Of a stretch of 64,000 nt of DNA, positions 34,112-43,477 are shown piece after piece. Source of the stretch: RGIG8244 sp045639325 (GTDB taxonomy: Bacteria; Verrucomicrobiota; Lentisphaeria; Victivallales; UBA1829); the NCBI GenBank assembly GCA_045639325.1, contig JAZUCU010000038.1:89988-153987 (forward strand), in the 5' to 3' direction. Position numbers and translations under genes: made by a program. How positions within the stretch are numbered: the stretch's first letter is position 1; the number at the start of each line of letters is the position of its first letter. The notes under the pieces are model-generated. The model was given only the letters and a program-made list of their open reading frames with translations, did not search any database and was not told where the DNA came from.

Positions 34112-34174
34112 TCCAAAATGAAAAATATTCCAACTCTTTTTTAATTTTTTTTGTTTTTTTTTCATTTCAGGACT

Positions 34175-34201
34175 TTGAAATACCAAAAACTGCGCTATAT
34201 T
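34175..34201 (+). promoter_or_regulatory. Candidate promoter of the FHA-ftsH-mnmA genes
   Basis: TTGAAA (34175-34180) and TATATT (34196-34201, context GCTATATTAC) with a 15-base spacer, some 95 bases before the FHA-protein start. ACCTGA/TCAGGT in the leader may form a loose hairpin. Confidence 0.4.
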
Positions 34202-34295
34202 ACTTACCGGATGCACCTGAACACCGCGTTCTTACGTCCTTTATCAGGTTCGTCCCTTCGCAAATCCAATGCAATTAACAGCAGGAGTAGTTATT

Positions 34296-34889
34296 ATGGC
34301 TGGTACGCCCAAACTTATTATTTTGTCCGAACAGTTCCGCGGCAGAACTTTTGAACTGACTCAGGATCAGCACACGGTCGGCCGTGTTGATGAACGGGAT
34401 ATCTGCATCAAAGATCCCACTGTCAGTACTTATCACTGCCGGTTTATCAAAGATGGCAATACTTACATCCTGGAAGATCAAGGCTCCACGAACGGTACAC
34501 GCGTGAATAACGTGCCCATCGTTTCTCAGTCTCTTCAGAATAGCGATATCCTCCAGATCGGCGGTGTCGAAATCCTCTTTGACTGCGATGATAAATCTGC
34601 TACAACTGTTGTCCAGCAGCAGACAAAAACCGATATCGATATCACTGCCGCCAGCACAACTCAGCAGATTCGCCGTATGGAACAGCTCGGTTTCTCCAGA
34701 CGTAATCAGAACAACAAAGCACAGAAATTGATGCTCGGCGTGATTGCTCTCCTGGCTGTTCTGGTTGTCTGTCTCCTGATTTTCCTGGTGGTCAGCATTT
34801 TCAATAAACCTAAAAATACGGGCAACAGCTTCTATCAGCATGCCCCTGCCGGTCTCACTGTGCCGGCTACGCCTGTGGCGAGAGTTTGA
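34296..34889 (+). CDS. FHA-domain membrane protein
   Basis: This 197-residue protein has an FHA (phosphothreonine-binding) domain at about residues 20-95: HTVGRVDERDICIKDPTVS, YHCRF and LEDQGSTNGTRVNN, all typical signature positions. One transmembrane helix lies near the C-terminus (LGVIALLAVLVVCLLIFLVV), so the FHA domain is cytosolic. The ATG follows GCAGGAG. It precedes ftsH by 23 bases. Phosphorylated partners may come from the two Ser/Thr kinases in this window (inference). Confidence 0.85.
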   Translation: MAGTPKLIILSEQFRGRTFELTQDQHTVGRVDERDICIKDPTVSTYHCRFIKDGNTYILEDQGSTNGTRVNNVPIVSQSLQNSDILQIGGVEILFDCDDKSATTVVQQQTKTDIDITAASTTQQIRRMEQLGFSRRNQNNKAQKLMLGVIALLAVLVVCLLIFLVVSIFNKPKNTGNSFYQHAPAGLTVPATPVARV

Positions 34890-34912
34890 TAGGGATCGGG
34901 TGGTGACTGTAT

Positions 34913-36862
34913 ATGAGTCAAGGATCGGAAAATCGCGGTAAGCGTCCGCCTTTTGCATTGTTCGCATGGCTCCTCGTCTTTATCGCAGGATTGTTCATTT
35001 TTATCTTCCGCTATGATCATTCTTCCGGCCGGCAAGTGGAATGGACTCCGTACGAATTCGAACAGAATCTGACCAAGGGTAACATTGTTTCTGCCGAAAT
35101 TATGCCCGAATCGGATAAGATCCTCTTTATCGAAGGTAAATTCTCCGATAAAGGGTCTGCTGAAGATACGGATCTTTCTGTTTCCCGCAAAGAAGATAAA
35201 CTCGGATCTTATTCCACAAGACTGTATGCGACGGATAAGTTGATTGCTGAATTGCATCGTAATGGTGTAAAAGTGGCTTATCTGCAACGGGATAACTGGT
35301 ATAAGAGCTTGTTGTTCAACGTGATTGTCGGTGTGCTTATCATCGGCTTCATCTATTTCCTCTTCACTCGTCAGATGCGCAGCGCAGGCAAGGGTGCCAT
35401 GCAGTTCGGCCGCAGCAAGGCCCGTATGATTCTGCCCGAAGAACATGGCAAGAAGTTCGATGACGTTGCAGGCTGTGACGAAGCGAAAGAAGAAACCAAA
35501 GAAATCGTGGATTATCTTAAAGATCCGCTTAAATTCAAAATGCTCGGCGGTAAAATTCCCCGCGGTGCCCTTCTTTCCGGCCCTCCGGGAACCGGTAAGA
35601 CATTGATGGCGAAAGCTGTCTCCGGTGAATCCGGTGTGCCGTTCTTCGCAATCAGTGGTTCCGACTTCGTGGAAATGTTTGTCGGGGTCGGTGCAAGCCG
35701 TGTGCGTGATATGTTTGAACAGGCTCGCAAACATGCCCCCTGTTTGATCTTTATTGACGAAATCGATGCCGTCGGCCGTTCCCGTTTTACCGGTATCGGC
35801 GGCGGTCATGACGAACGCGAACAGACGCTCAATGCATTGCTGGTTGAGATGGACGGTTTGGAAACACAGGAAGGTGTGATCGTTCTCGCTGCCACCAACC
35901 GTGCCGACGTTCTCGATCCCGCATTGCTCCGTCCCGGCCGCTTTGACCGTCAGATTGTAATCGACCTGCCGGATATCAAAGGACGCTGTCAGATTCTTGC
36001 CGGTCATGCAAAGAATATCAAGCTGGATGCCGCTGCGGATTTGGATGTGATTGCAAAAAGCACACCCGGATTCAGCGGTGCCGATCTTGCCAACTTGATT
36101 AACGAAGCTGCTCTCCTTGCGGCCCGTAACAATCGTCCTGCCGCTCTTCAGGAAGACCTGGAAGAAGCACGGGATAAAGTCTGTTTCGGCAGAGAACGCC
36201 GCAGCCGTCAGATTCCCGATCACGAACGCAGATTGACAGCCTGGCACGAAGCCGGTCACACCATTGTCAATCTCTTTTGCAAGCATGGTACGCCGCTCCA
36301 TAAAGTCACGATCATTCCCCGCGGCAGAGCCCTCGGTATGACCATGATGGTGGAAAAGGAAGACCGTTATTCCCGTACAAAATTGGAAATGCTTGATGGT
36401 ATCGCTATGAGTATGGGCGGACGTGTTGCGGAAGAATTGGTTTTCGGTGACATCACAAGTGGTGCGCAGCAGGATATTTCTCATGCAACTGATATTGCAC
36501 ATGCGATGGTGTGTGCTTATGGGATGAGTGATAAACTCGGCCCGGTCAAGTATGATGAACGTTCCGAACACATCTATCTCGGCCGCGATATCACACGCAA
36601 TGAATCCTGCTCCGAAGCAACACGGCAGGAAATTGATAAAGAAGTCAGCCGTATCATCCGCGAAGGTCATGACCGTGCGGTGCAGATTCTTACTGAAAAA
36701 CGGGATCTGCTGGATAAACTGGCATTGGCCCTGCTTGAAAAAGAAACCATGTCTGCTGATGAAATCCGCTCTCTCCTCGATCTTCCTGAGTTCGAAGATG
36801 CCCCCCGCCACGTTCCCCGCAACGTTGCGACGGATGATGGTCAGCCCTCTGACGAAGAATGA
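34913..36862 (+). CDS. ftsH: ATP-dependent zinc metalloprotease FtsH
   Basis: This 649-residue membrane AAA+ protease has two N-terminal transmembrane helices around residues 15-33 and 140-157 flanking an outer domain. Walker A GPPGTGKTLMAKA lies near 222, Walker B CLIFIDEIDAVG, the second region of homology near 330 and the zinc motif HEAGH near 443. It removes misassembled membrane proteins. Start context is weak GGGATCGGGTGG. The end overlaps the next gene by 4 bases. Confidence 0.97.
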   Translation: MSQGSENRGKRPPFALFAWLLVFIAGLFIFIFRYDHSSGRQVEWTPYEFEQNLTKGNIVSAEIMPESDKILFIEGKFSDKGSAEDTDLSVSRKEDKLGSYSTRLYATDKLIAELHRNGVKVAYLQRDNWYKSLLFNVIVGVLIIGFIYFLFTRQMRSAGKGAMQFGRSKARMILPEEHGKKFDDVAGCDEAKEETKEIVDYLKDPLKFKMLGGKIPRGALLSGPPGTGKTLMAKAVSGESGVPFFAISGSDFVEMFVGVGASRVRDMFEQARKHAPCLIFIDEIDAVGRSRFTGIGGGHDEREQTLNALLVEMDGLETQEGVIVLAATNRADVLDPALLRPGRFDRQIVIDLPDIKGRCQILAGHAKNIKLDAAADLDVIAKSTPGFSGADLANLINEAALLAARNNRPAALQEDLEEARDKVCFGRERRSRQIPDHERRLTAWHEAGHTIVNLFCKHGTPLHKVTIIPRGRALGMTMMVEKEDRYSRTKLEMLDGIAMSMGGRVAEELVFGDITSGAQQDISHATDIAHAMVCAYGMSDKLGPVKYDERSEHIYLGRDITRNESCSEATRQEIDKEVSRIIREGHDRAVQILTEKRDLLDKLALALLEKETMSADEIRSLLDLPEFEDAPRHVPRNVATDDGQPSDEE

Positions 36863-37167
36863 CAAAAGCAGATATTCTTTCCTTGCTTAAAGTGACGCCC
36901 GACGGGGTTGTGCTTCCTTGTAAAGCTCAGCCCCGTTCGTCACGTAATGCCATGGGTGATCTTTATGGGGATGCTGTCAAGATTTTCCTGACTGCACCCC
37001 CAGTGGAAGGCAAAGCCAACGCCGAATTGTGTAAATTCCTTGCGAAAGCTGCCGGCCTTCCGAAAAGCGCCGTTTCTGTCGTCAGCGGCGATACTTCCAG
37101 AAATAAAATGGTTTGTTTCTGCAATATAACACCCGACGATCTTGCGGAGAAACTTGCATCATGTTGA
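36859..37167 (+). CDS. DUF167 (YggU) family protein
   Basis: This 102-residue protein has the family pattern LPCKAQPRSSRNAM, VKIFLTAPPVEGKANAEL and VSVVSGDTSRNK. The biochemical role of DUF167 is not established. The start overlaps ftsH by 4 bases (ATGA) and the end overlaps mnmA by 7 bases, so it is tightly co-translated with both. Confidence 0.88.
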   Translation: MTKADILSLLKVTPDGVVLPCKAQPRSSRNAMGDLYGDAVKIFLTAPPVEGKANAELCKFLAKAAGLPKSAVSVVSGDTSRNKMVCFCNITPDDLAEKLASC

Positions 37168-38216
37168 CACCCTTTGGAACGTTGAAATCCGGACAGCGCA
37201 TTCTGCTTGCATTCAGCGGCGGAATCGATTCCTCTGCCGCTGCCGTTCTGGCTCAGCAGGCAGGGTTGGATGTCCATGCCGTATATATGGATCTGTTTCC
37301 CGGCAAAGATCTCTCCCGCGTCCGGGAAGTTGCCGACCGCTTGAAGATTCCTCTTACGGTTCTAAATCTTCAGGAGGAATTCCGCAATACTGTCATGAAA
37401 TATTGCTGGGAGACCTATCGTGGCGGAAAAACGCCCAATCCCTGCGCCATGTGCAACCCGGTATTCAAATTCGGGTATCTGATGAAATATGCACAACAGA
37501 ACGGATTCGATGCACTCGTTACGGGACACTATGCTTCCCTGCGTCTGCATCCCTCCGGACACAATGCATTATTCCGTGGCGCGGACCGCAAGAAAGATCA
37601 GAGTTACTTCCTCTTCGGTTTGACACAGGAGCAACTTGATTTCAGCTGTTTTCCGCTCGGCGATATGACAAAGGATCAAGTCCGTGCCATTGTGACGGAA
37701 CTGAATCTGCCCAATGCGTCCGATCCGGAAAGTCAGGATATCTGTTTTGCCACGCCGGATCAATCGGTCGGGGAGTTGTTGCGTCAAACTTTTGATGGCG
37801 AAATGCGCCCCGGTAATTTTGTCGATGAAAACGGCAAGATTTTGGGCAAACATAATGGTATCCATACCTTCACCCCGGGACAACGCAAAGGTACGGGTGT
37901 TGCATTAGGCAAACCGGCGTATGTCCGGGCGATTTCAGCGGAACGCAACGAAGTGGAATTGGTGACGGACAGCGCCATGCTGATGTCCGATTTTCTCCGG
38001 TTCAATTCGCTGGTTGTCCACGATGATCTGCCGACTGAATTCCGAGCATTGATTCAGATCCGTTACCGTTCCATGCCGGTGGAAGGCACGGTGCGTTTAT
38101 TGGACGATGGCGCGGGAGAAATCCGTTTTGATTCACCGGTCCGTTCCATTACTCCCGGACAGGCAGTTGTGTTGTATCGGGAAGACCGCCAGATTGCCGG
38201 CGGCTGGATCGATTAA
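37161..38216 (+). CDS. mnmA: tRNA-specific 2-thiouridylase MnmA
   Basis: This 351-residue enzyme thiolates U34 of tRNA for Lys, Glu and Gln. It has the PP-loop LLAFSGGIDSSAAAV near the N-terminus, the catalytic Cys in NPCAMCNP near residue 95 and the second Cys in SQDICFATP near 195. The C-terminal beta domain has GQRKGTGVALGKPAYV. The start at 37161 overlaps the DUF167 gene; an earlier in-frame start would overlap it more. A weak hairpin follows. Confidence 0.93.
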   Translation: MLTPFGTLKSGQRILLAFSGGIDSSAAAVLAQQAGLDVHAVYMDLFPGKDLSRVREVADRLKIPLTVLNLQEEFRNTVMKYCWETYRGGKTPNPCAMCNPVFKFGYLMKYAQQNGFDALVTGHYASLRLHPSGHNALFRGADRKKDQSYFLFGLTQEQLDFSCFPLGDMTKDQVRAIVTELNLPNASDPESQDICFATPDQSVGELLRQTFDGEMRPGNFVDENGKILGKHNGIHTFTPGQRKGTGVALGKPAYVRAISAERNEVELVTDSAMLMSDFLRFNSLVVHDDLPTEFRALIQIRYRSMPVEGTVRLLDDGAGEIRFDSPVRSITPGQAVVLYREDRQIAGGWID

Positions 38217-38264
38217 TTATTTTTCTGCAAATTTTTTACCAAAAATTCCCTGTGTGGAGGGGAT

Positions 38265-38290
38265 ATCAGTACTTTTTTACTGATTTTATT
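38265..38290 (+). terminator. Weak Rho-independent terminator after mnmA
   Basis: ATCAGTA-CTTTTT-TACTGAT followed by TTTATT, 48 bases after the mnmA stop. The AT-rich stem makes it weak. Confidence 0.5.
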
Positions 38291-38342
38291 CATTTTATAA
38301 TACTTTTTTTCTGTTTTTTTCTGCTTTTTCCGATCTTCTGAC

Positions 38343-38369
38343 TTGAAAAGATGTCTATTAAGATATAAG
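38343..38369 (+). promoter_or_regulatory. Candidate promoter of the pseudopilin/kinase operon
   Basis: TTGAAA (38343-38348) and TATAAG (38364-38369), 15-base spacer, lie 64 bases before the first pseudopilin start. Confidence 0.45.
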
Positions 38370-38432
38370 TTACGCATACAGGTAAGTGTCGGCCTGTTTG
38401 ACGAACTGCTGAATTGGAAAGGAGCGACGACC

Positions 38433-39005
38433 ATGAAGAAGAAATTTTTTAACATGATTGAAGTCTTATTGGCTTTAGGCGTGACTGCGATCGGTATTAT
38501 GGGGATCATGGCAGTGATTCCTGTAACCCTTAACGCCAACCGGGATGCTTCGGCAGATAACTTGATCGCAGACGTGGCAAATACAAAATTTGCGGAAATT
38601 GCATTCGATGTGAAAAAGAATTTCGTTACAGGTTTGCAAGGCCTTTCCACGTCCAAGCCCTCTGAGGCTGAGACCTGGATCCCTGTCGATAATGTCTCCG
38701 GATTGCTTACAGACGGCAATATGACAGATGACGGGATTCAATTTCAGCAGCCCAGCGGTACAAAATTTGCCATGGGGCGCAGCGGCAAGGCCCCGGAACT
38801 GACCGGTGATATTTTGCTTTGGAAGACTACACCCGGTGATGTGGCCGGTGTTCCGGATAATAATGGTGCTACGGCGGTATTGATCCGGGTTTATATGGAA
38901 GTCAGTTGGCCTTCTTCTGTACCGTATGCGGAGCGGAAGAAACGTGTTTATGTGCGGGAATTTCTGGATCCTGCCTCTTCTTTGGTTCGTGAACCGGGAA
39001 CTTGA
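38433..39005 (+). CDS. Minor pseudopilin (PilV/GspI-like)
   Basis: This 190-residue protein has a very short leader (MKKKF) followed by FNMIEVLLALGVTAIGIMG, with Glu at +5 and the V/I-type ALGVTAIG helix. The -1 residue is Phe instead of Gly. The globular domain is unrecognised. AAAGGAG precedes the ATG at 38433; an upstream in-frame start would add a non-pilin extension. It heads an operon with three other pseudopilin-type genes and a kinase. Confidence 0.8.
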   Translation: MKKKFFNMIEVLLALGVTAIGIMGIMAVIPVTLNANRDASADNLIADVANTKFAEIAFDVKKNFVTGLQGLSTSKPSEAETWIPVDNVSGLLTDGNMTDDGIQFQQPSGTKFAMGRSGKAPELTGDILLWKTTPGDVAGVPDNNGATAVLIRVYMEVSWPSSVPYAERKKRVYVREFLDPASSLVREPGT

Positions 39006-39025
39006 TTTGAAACAGGAGAACGATT

Positions 39026-39808
39026 ATGAAGAAAAAGCCATTTACTTTGCTTGAATTACTCACGGCTATGACGGTGTTTACGATTTTTATGCTGGCGGTT
39101 ATGCGCTTCTTTGGTTTATCCCAGGATGTCATGTCATCTTCCACAAACAATGTCGGACAGTATGAAAAAGTTCGTGTTGTTATGGATATGCTTGCCGCCG
39201 ACCTGCAGAATGTTTACTACAATGAAGGCGTGGAGACAATTGTTTATTACCAGGTAAATGACAGTTGGAATAAGTTGAAAACTTTGGATATTCCTGTTCA
39301 GAGAAGCCAGAAAATCGGAAAGTCTGATATCGCATTGAGTCGTGTGCATTACGAATTGACAGAAGACATCGTAATCGAAGAAACAGAAGGCGCAGAGACG
39401 ATCAGTTTGAAAAAACTTCAAATGCTGGCAATCGGCAACAAAGATCACGATGGAAAATTGGAAAGCGGCTGGATGCTGCACAAATACAGTGTCGCGTCTC
39501 CCACTGCTGTTTTTCCCAGTGTTTCTGGATATACGATGAGCACCATTCTTGATGGAGTGGTCGATATGAAAATCAAGCCCTACAACCACAATACTTCCGA
39601 TGTCGTTCCGTTTGGTGTTTATTCCGCAGCCGCTGCTGGAAACGCCCGTATCCCGGATTATGTAATTGTCGAGATCAAAGTGGTTGATGAGAATGTCTTG
39701 AAGACAATCCGCGAGAGAAAGGCAATGGGGATTGACGTGAAACTCGAACCTGATGATTACCGCTTGTTCAGTCGCAGAATTGATATCGACCGTGGCCAGT
39801 CATTTTAA
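39026..39808 (+). CDS. Minor pseudopilin (GspJ-like)
   Basis: This 260-residue protein has the class III signal MKKKP followed by FTLLELLTAMTVFTIFMLAV, with Glu at +5. The downstream pattern KVRVVMDMLAADLQNVYYN matches the J-type subunit of type II secretion tips. -1 is Pro. AGGAG lies upstream; gap to the previous gene is 20 bases. It probably sits at the pseudopilus tip with the I- and K-like proteins. Confidence 0.8.
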   Translation: MKKKPFTLLELLTAMTVFTIFMLAVMRFFGLSQDVMSSSTNNVGQYEKVRVVMDMLAADLQNVYYNEGVETIVYYQVNDSWNKLKTLDIPVQRSQKIGKSDIALSRVHYELTEDIVIEETEGAETISLKKLQMLAIGNKDHDGKLESGWMLHKYSVASPTAVFPSVSGYTMSTILDGVVDMKIKPYNHNTSDVVPFGVYSAAAAGNARIPDYVIVEIKVVDENVLKTIRERKAMGIDVKLEPDDYRLFSRRIDIDRGQSF

Positions 39809-39825
39809 CGGAAGGAGATTGCACT

Positions 39826-42759
39826 ATGAAAAAGTCCATTTATTTACGAAAAACTTCCGGTGAACGCGGTGTCGCACTCTTTTTTGCATTGGGTATTCTC
39901 GCAGTTTTGATCGTGACCGTACTTGTATTTGCGAACCGTGCGACAACGGACTTGAAAGTTGCATCTGCTTATGCCGCTTCCACACAGGCACGTCATTTTG
40001 CGGATTCTGCTTTGAATCGTGCATTGGCTAACATCAGCAAAAATTCCGCAATCGGTGTAACTTTTTACAGCGAGGAAACCTCCGGTGAAAATGCCAATAC
40101 CTTTGACTGGCTGTGGAAAATCGAAACGGACGACGTCAAGCTGACAGGGAAGAATCGTACCCGCTGGCAGTATATTGACGATGGCAATGGAACATTGATT
40201 GGTCGTTATGCGTATTATCTCAGCGGTATGAATCTTATGCATCTGAACTCATTGCTGACGCATAATGATCTTTGCGGCGGTGTTTCCTGCGATAATGGAG
40301 ATGGTCAGCTCTGTTCCAAACATCTCGGTCGTACACTTGCTGAATTGAATTATGATTACAGCAAATTGCAGATTTACAGTGATAAATCTGCAACAAACCG
40401 GATTGAATTCAAAAAGTCTGATTTGGTTGCTAAAAGAAGCGGTTCACCTGAAAAAATTCAGACTTACGGTTCTTACGACATCCTCAAAGCCTTCTGGAAT
40501 ATTCAATCTGCCACCTCTGAAAAACGGCTGGAAGACTTTTTCCTGGTCACCGATGCAGCTTCTCAGAATGAAGCGGATGCCTGGTTTATCGGTGATATTG
40601 ACAATAACAAAGTCAAAGACAAAACAGAATTTTTCCACCGTTTCAATCTGAATCGCGGGGATGCCTGGAATAAGATGGTGCAGGATGGTGCCGCTTATAA
40701 AACGGATGCCGTCAATGCCATTTACAAAGATCTTGGCACTGCGAATGTAAATTATGCATTCTATGACAGCAGCAATAATGTGACGGAAAATAAAGATACG
40801 GGTATTCTCTGGCTGCGGAATTGGAATGATACCCAAGGTAATTGGCCTACTGCGGAAGCCAAGGCAAAGCAGATCATCGCCAACCTGATCAATTACAATG
40901 CATCCACTGATACTCCGGTTGTTTCCGATATTGATCCGAAAAACTGGAATGGAACCAATAAACCGGCATATACCGGCAACAAGCGCACCTGGTATTTGAA
41001 TGAAGCATGGATTTCTGTCAATACAATCAATACTCCCGGAGCGGCTGTAGCAGTGCAGACCCCGGATGCCGAGGGTAATCCGGTGACCCGTTATTACAAG
41101 TGGGAAAATCCTTCGATGCAGGTCAAGATTGAATTGAAGCCGGAAATTATCAATATGTTCCGGAAAGATGGCGATTGGCCCGGAAATGCTGCCGATTACA
41201 GCGTAAAAGCATACGGAAAGATTTCCTTCAAGTACGGTAAAAACAATTTTGCATTCGGGACAGAAAGTTTCACACAGAATACCATGACTTCTGTTGATGC
41301 CGCTTGTAATCTCGATGGCAGCAACGGCAGTGAATTGATTGGAGCGGAAGAGAAAAACTATGCTTATTTCAATCTGGGCAGCGGCTCTGGAGCATCTTAC
41401 ATCTATGAATCTACTTTCCCTGTCGGTGCCTTTGCGCATAATAATGATATTTCTACTGATGATGCGCAGCTGGCAAACGGCGGCTATTTCACGCTGGATA
41501 ATTTGGATATTGATTTGCAACTGGTGCTGTATAAAGGTTCCGAAGCGGTGGATTATGTGAACCTGAAAAAAGATTCCACACTGCTCTCCGGCGCCTTGCG
41601 TAACAACGGAAAATGCACCCGGGATGCTTACCCCTATTCCTTCTCTCTGGAAGTGAATGACCCGCGTCACAATCTTCATACTGAAAGTTGGGAAATTGTT
41701 TCTGACACTGCTTACGAAGGCGGTTTGAATAAAGGTAGTCTGTTGACTGCCAACAACAAATTCAGCCTGACAGGCGGCGATGCCGAAAACGCAACGGATC
41801 CGGCTGCTGATGCGGATAAGAACATGCCCCGTATTTCCACAGCTTATATTCGCCATGCATCCATGCAGTCTTTGTGGGAAATCGGAGCGATCCATCGTGC
41901 CGCTCCCTGGCAGACGATCAATCTGACGAAACCTACCAATGCCGGAGCTGTTAAGAATGAGTTGAGTGCCAACCTGACGGATAAGGGGGGCGGTGCTTAT
42001 GGCGAAGGTGACTTCCGTATTTTGGATCAGATTACCATTCAGGAAGTGAAAGATGACGGATCCGGAGTCAAAAAGCCTGTAACGGTTGATAAATTCGGCA
42101 AGATCAATCTGAATGCTGCACCTGGAGCCGTAAAGAATTTTACTTTGGATGCCTTGTTCCGCGACATGATATTCCACAAAAACGGTGCGTACGATTACAC
42201 TCTGGTTGGCGCAGATGATAAGCAGGCAATTACTGAGCCGTCTTCTGATATGATTGCAGCTATTGGTGCTCCGGTTCAGAAAGATCATATTCCGCTTTAC
42301 CGCAGAACTGATATTTATCTTTCTCCGGCTGAAAGTCCGTTCTGGAAATTGTTTGATGGATCTCTCGTTGACCAGAACACGGATGCCAATAAAGAGCAGC
42401 TCATCGGGCGTATCATCCAGCTGACAAAGGCAAGCACCAACTATGACGTTGCACGATTGGTTGTGATTGCCCAGTCTATCAAGGATGTCGGTGCTGCCAG
42501 TGAGGTCGAATTTAATATCGATCGGGGCGATGATGATGAGGAAATCAAGAAAAATTCCGGTTATTGGAAGTATGGTGATAAGGAGGATGTCAGCTCTGTT
42601 TTCGGTTCCATCCCCACACTTGATAACAAAGTAATGGCAAAGAAAGGCAGATATGATAATGGTGCGGACCGCATCACCGGAACTGCCAAAATGTCCGCTT
42701 ATCTGCTTTATGACAACGTTACACAAAAATGGAAATTGATCTGGGTGAAGTATGAATAA
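39826..42759 (+). CDS. Large GspK/PilX-like minor pseudopilin
   Basis: This 977-residue protein begins with a basic leader and RGVALFFALGILAVLIVTVLV, the K-type N-terminus that lacks Glu at +5, preceded by Gly at -1. A stretch like TDLKVASAYAASTQARHFADSALNRALAN, typical of PilX/GspK, follows. The usual family length is about 300; the remaining 600 residues are an unrecognised secreted domain rich in Asn, Asp and Gly. It follows the J-like gene by 17 bases and overlaps the next gene by 8. Probably a pilus tip protein adapted for binding (inference). Confidence 0.75.
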   Translation: MKKSIYLRKTSGERGVALFFALGILAVLIVTVLVFANRATTDLKVASAYAASTQARHFADSALNRALANISKNSAIGVTFYSEETSGENANTFDWLWKIETDDVKLTGKNRTRWQYIDDGNGTLIGRYAYYLSGMNLMHLNSLLTHNDLCGGVSCDNGDGQLCSKHLGRTLAELNYDYSKLQIYSDKSATNRIEFKKSDLVAKRSGSPEKIQTYGSYDILKAFWNIQSATSEKRLEDFFLVTDAASQNEADAWFIGDIDNNKVKDKTEFFHRFNLNRGDAWNKMVQDGAAYKTDAVNAIYKDLGTANVNYAFYDSSNNVTENKDTGILWLRNWNDTQGNWPTAEAKAKQIIANLINYNASTDTPVVSDIDPKNWNGTNKPAYTGNKRTWYLNEAWISVNTINTPGAAVAVQTPDAEGNPVTRYYKWENPSMQVKIELKPEIINMFRKDGDWPGNAADYSVKAYGKISFKYGKNNFAFGTESFTQNTMTSVDAACNLDGSNGSELIGAEEKNYAYFNLGSGSGASYIYESTFPVGAFAHNNDISTDDAQLANGGYFTLDNLDIDLQLVLYKGSEAVDYVNLKKDSTLLSGALRNNGKCTRDAYPYSFSLEVNDPRHNLHTESWEIVSDTAYEGGLNKGSLLTANNKFSLTGGDAENATDPAADADKNMPRISTAYIRHASMQSLWEIGAIHRAAPWQTINLTKPTNAGAVKNELSANLTDKGGGAYGEGDFRILDQITIQEVKDDGSGVKKPVTVDKFGKINLNAAPGAVKNFTLDALFRDMIFHKNGAYDYTLVGADDKQAITEPSSDMIAAIGAPVQKDHIPLYRRTDIYLSPAESPFWKLFDGSLVDQNTDANKEQLIGRIIQLTKASTNYDVARLVVIAQSIKDVGAASEVEFNIDRGDDDEEIKKNSGYWKYGDKEDVSSVFGSIPTLDNKVMAKKGRYDNGADRITGTAKMSAYLLYDNVTQKWKLIWVKYE

Positions 42760-43477
42760 GAAATTTTTCATAACTGTTTGCCTGCTGCTTGCAGGTTTGA
42801 TGTTGAGTCCGTGTTACGGACAGCAACAGAACCGGAGTCGTAAAGCCAAAGAACCGGAAGTGCCGAAAATGGCTTTACTCCCTTCTGTTTCCAAAGATTT
42901 TTTTGAAAAGCGTGTCAACGCCTATCTGGATTGGGTGGACAGCCTTGCTGATGCACCGGCGACGGTTCGGGAATACGGATCCAATCCCCGGAAATATAAA
43001 TTTATGTCTGCCAGCGAAATCCGTCAGAAAATTCTGGAATATAAATCGTTGGTGCAGCATCCCGATTTGGAGGAAGTGACGGGACATTCCCGTGGTTGGT
43101 ATGTCCGGATTTACAATGCTTCTCTGCCGTTGATCAAAGCGGCGGATCTGATCCAGAGTATGCGTTCTGTTCCGTCTGCGCAGAAATACAATGCTGCCCG
43201 TGGAATGTTGCACGATGCGATGAATGCGGTGCTTGATATTTCCGAAAAAACAAAACCGGAAAAAATGGCTCGCCGGGATTTGGTTGCCGTTATCAAACAG
43301 AATCAGGAAAGACGTAAAAAAGAATGGCTGAAATGGTATTATGCGGATCAGAAACGGAAGCAGCTGGAAGCGAAATCCGGTAAGAAAGAAAATAAAAAAG
43401 TCACGAAAAAAGATGACAGAAATGATAAAGACAGATCTTCCAGAAAAGGCCGGAAGAGGAAGGAGTCTGCAAGATGA
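42752..43477 (+). CDS. Secreted protein with basic C-terminal tail, unknown
   Basis: This 241-residue protein has a signal peptide (KKFFITVCLLLAGLMLSPCYG). The middle is helical (QKILEYKSLVQHPDLEEV, AADLIQSMRSV). The last 45 residues are almost all Lys, Arg, Asp, Glu and Ser. No family recognised. It overlaps both neighbours, by 8 and 4 bases, so it is a tightly coupled member of the pseudopilin operon and probably works with the machine. The tail might bind nucleic acid or an acidic polysaccharide, which is speculation. Confidence 0.6.
   Translation: MNKKFFITVCLLLAGLMLSPCYGQQQNRSRKAKEPEVPKMALLPSVSKDFFEKRVNAYLDWVDSLADAPATVREYGSNPRKYKFMSASEIRQKILEYKSLVQHPDLEEVTGHSRGWYVRIYNASLPLIKAADLIQSMRSVPSAQKYNAARGMLHDAMNAVLDISEKTKPEKMARRDLVAVIKQNQERRKKEWLKWYYADQKRKQLEAKSGKKENKKVTKKDDRNDKDRSSRKGRKRKESAR

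Noticed and set aside
34200..34260. tRNA-like GGTTCGTCC stretch before the FHA gene
   Set aside because: The other arms of a tRNA cannot be formed.
34835..36865. 676-codon minus-strand frame across ftsH
   Set aside because: It is the antisense shadow of ftsH, whose motifs are complete.
40444..42771. 775-codon minus-strand frame opposite the GspK-like gene
   Set aside because: Ile/Arg/Cys-rich antisense shadow; the plus-strand gene has pilin-type start and tight operon spacing.
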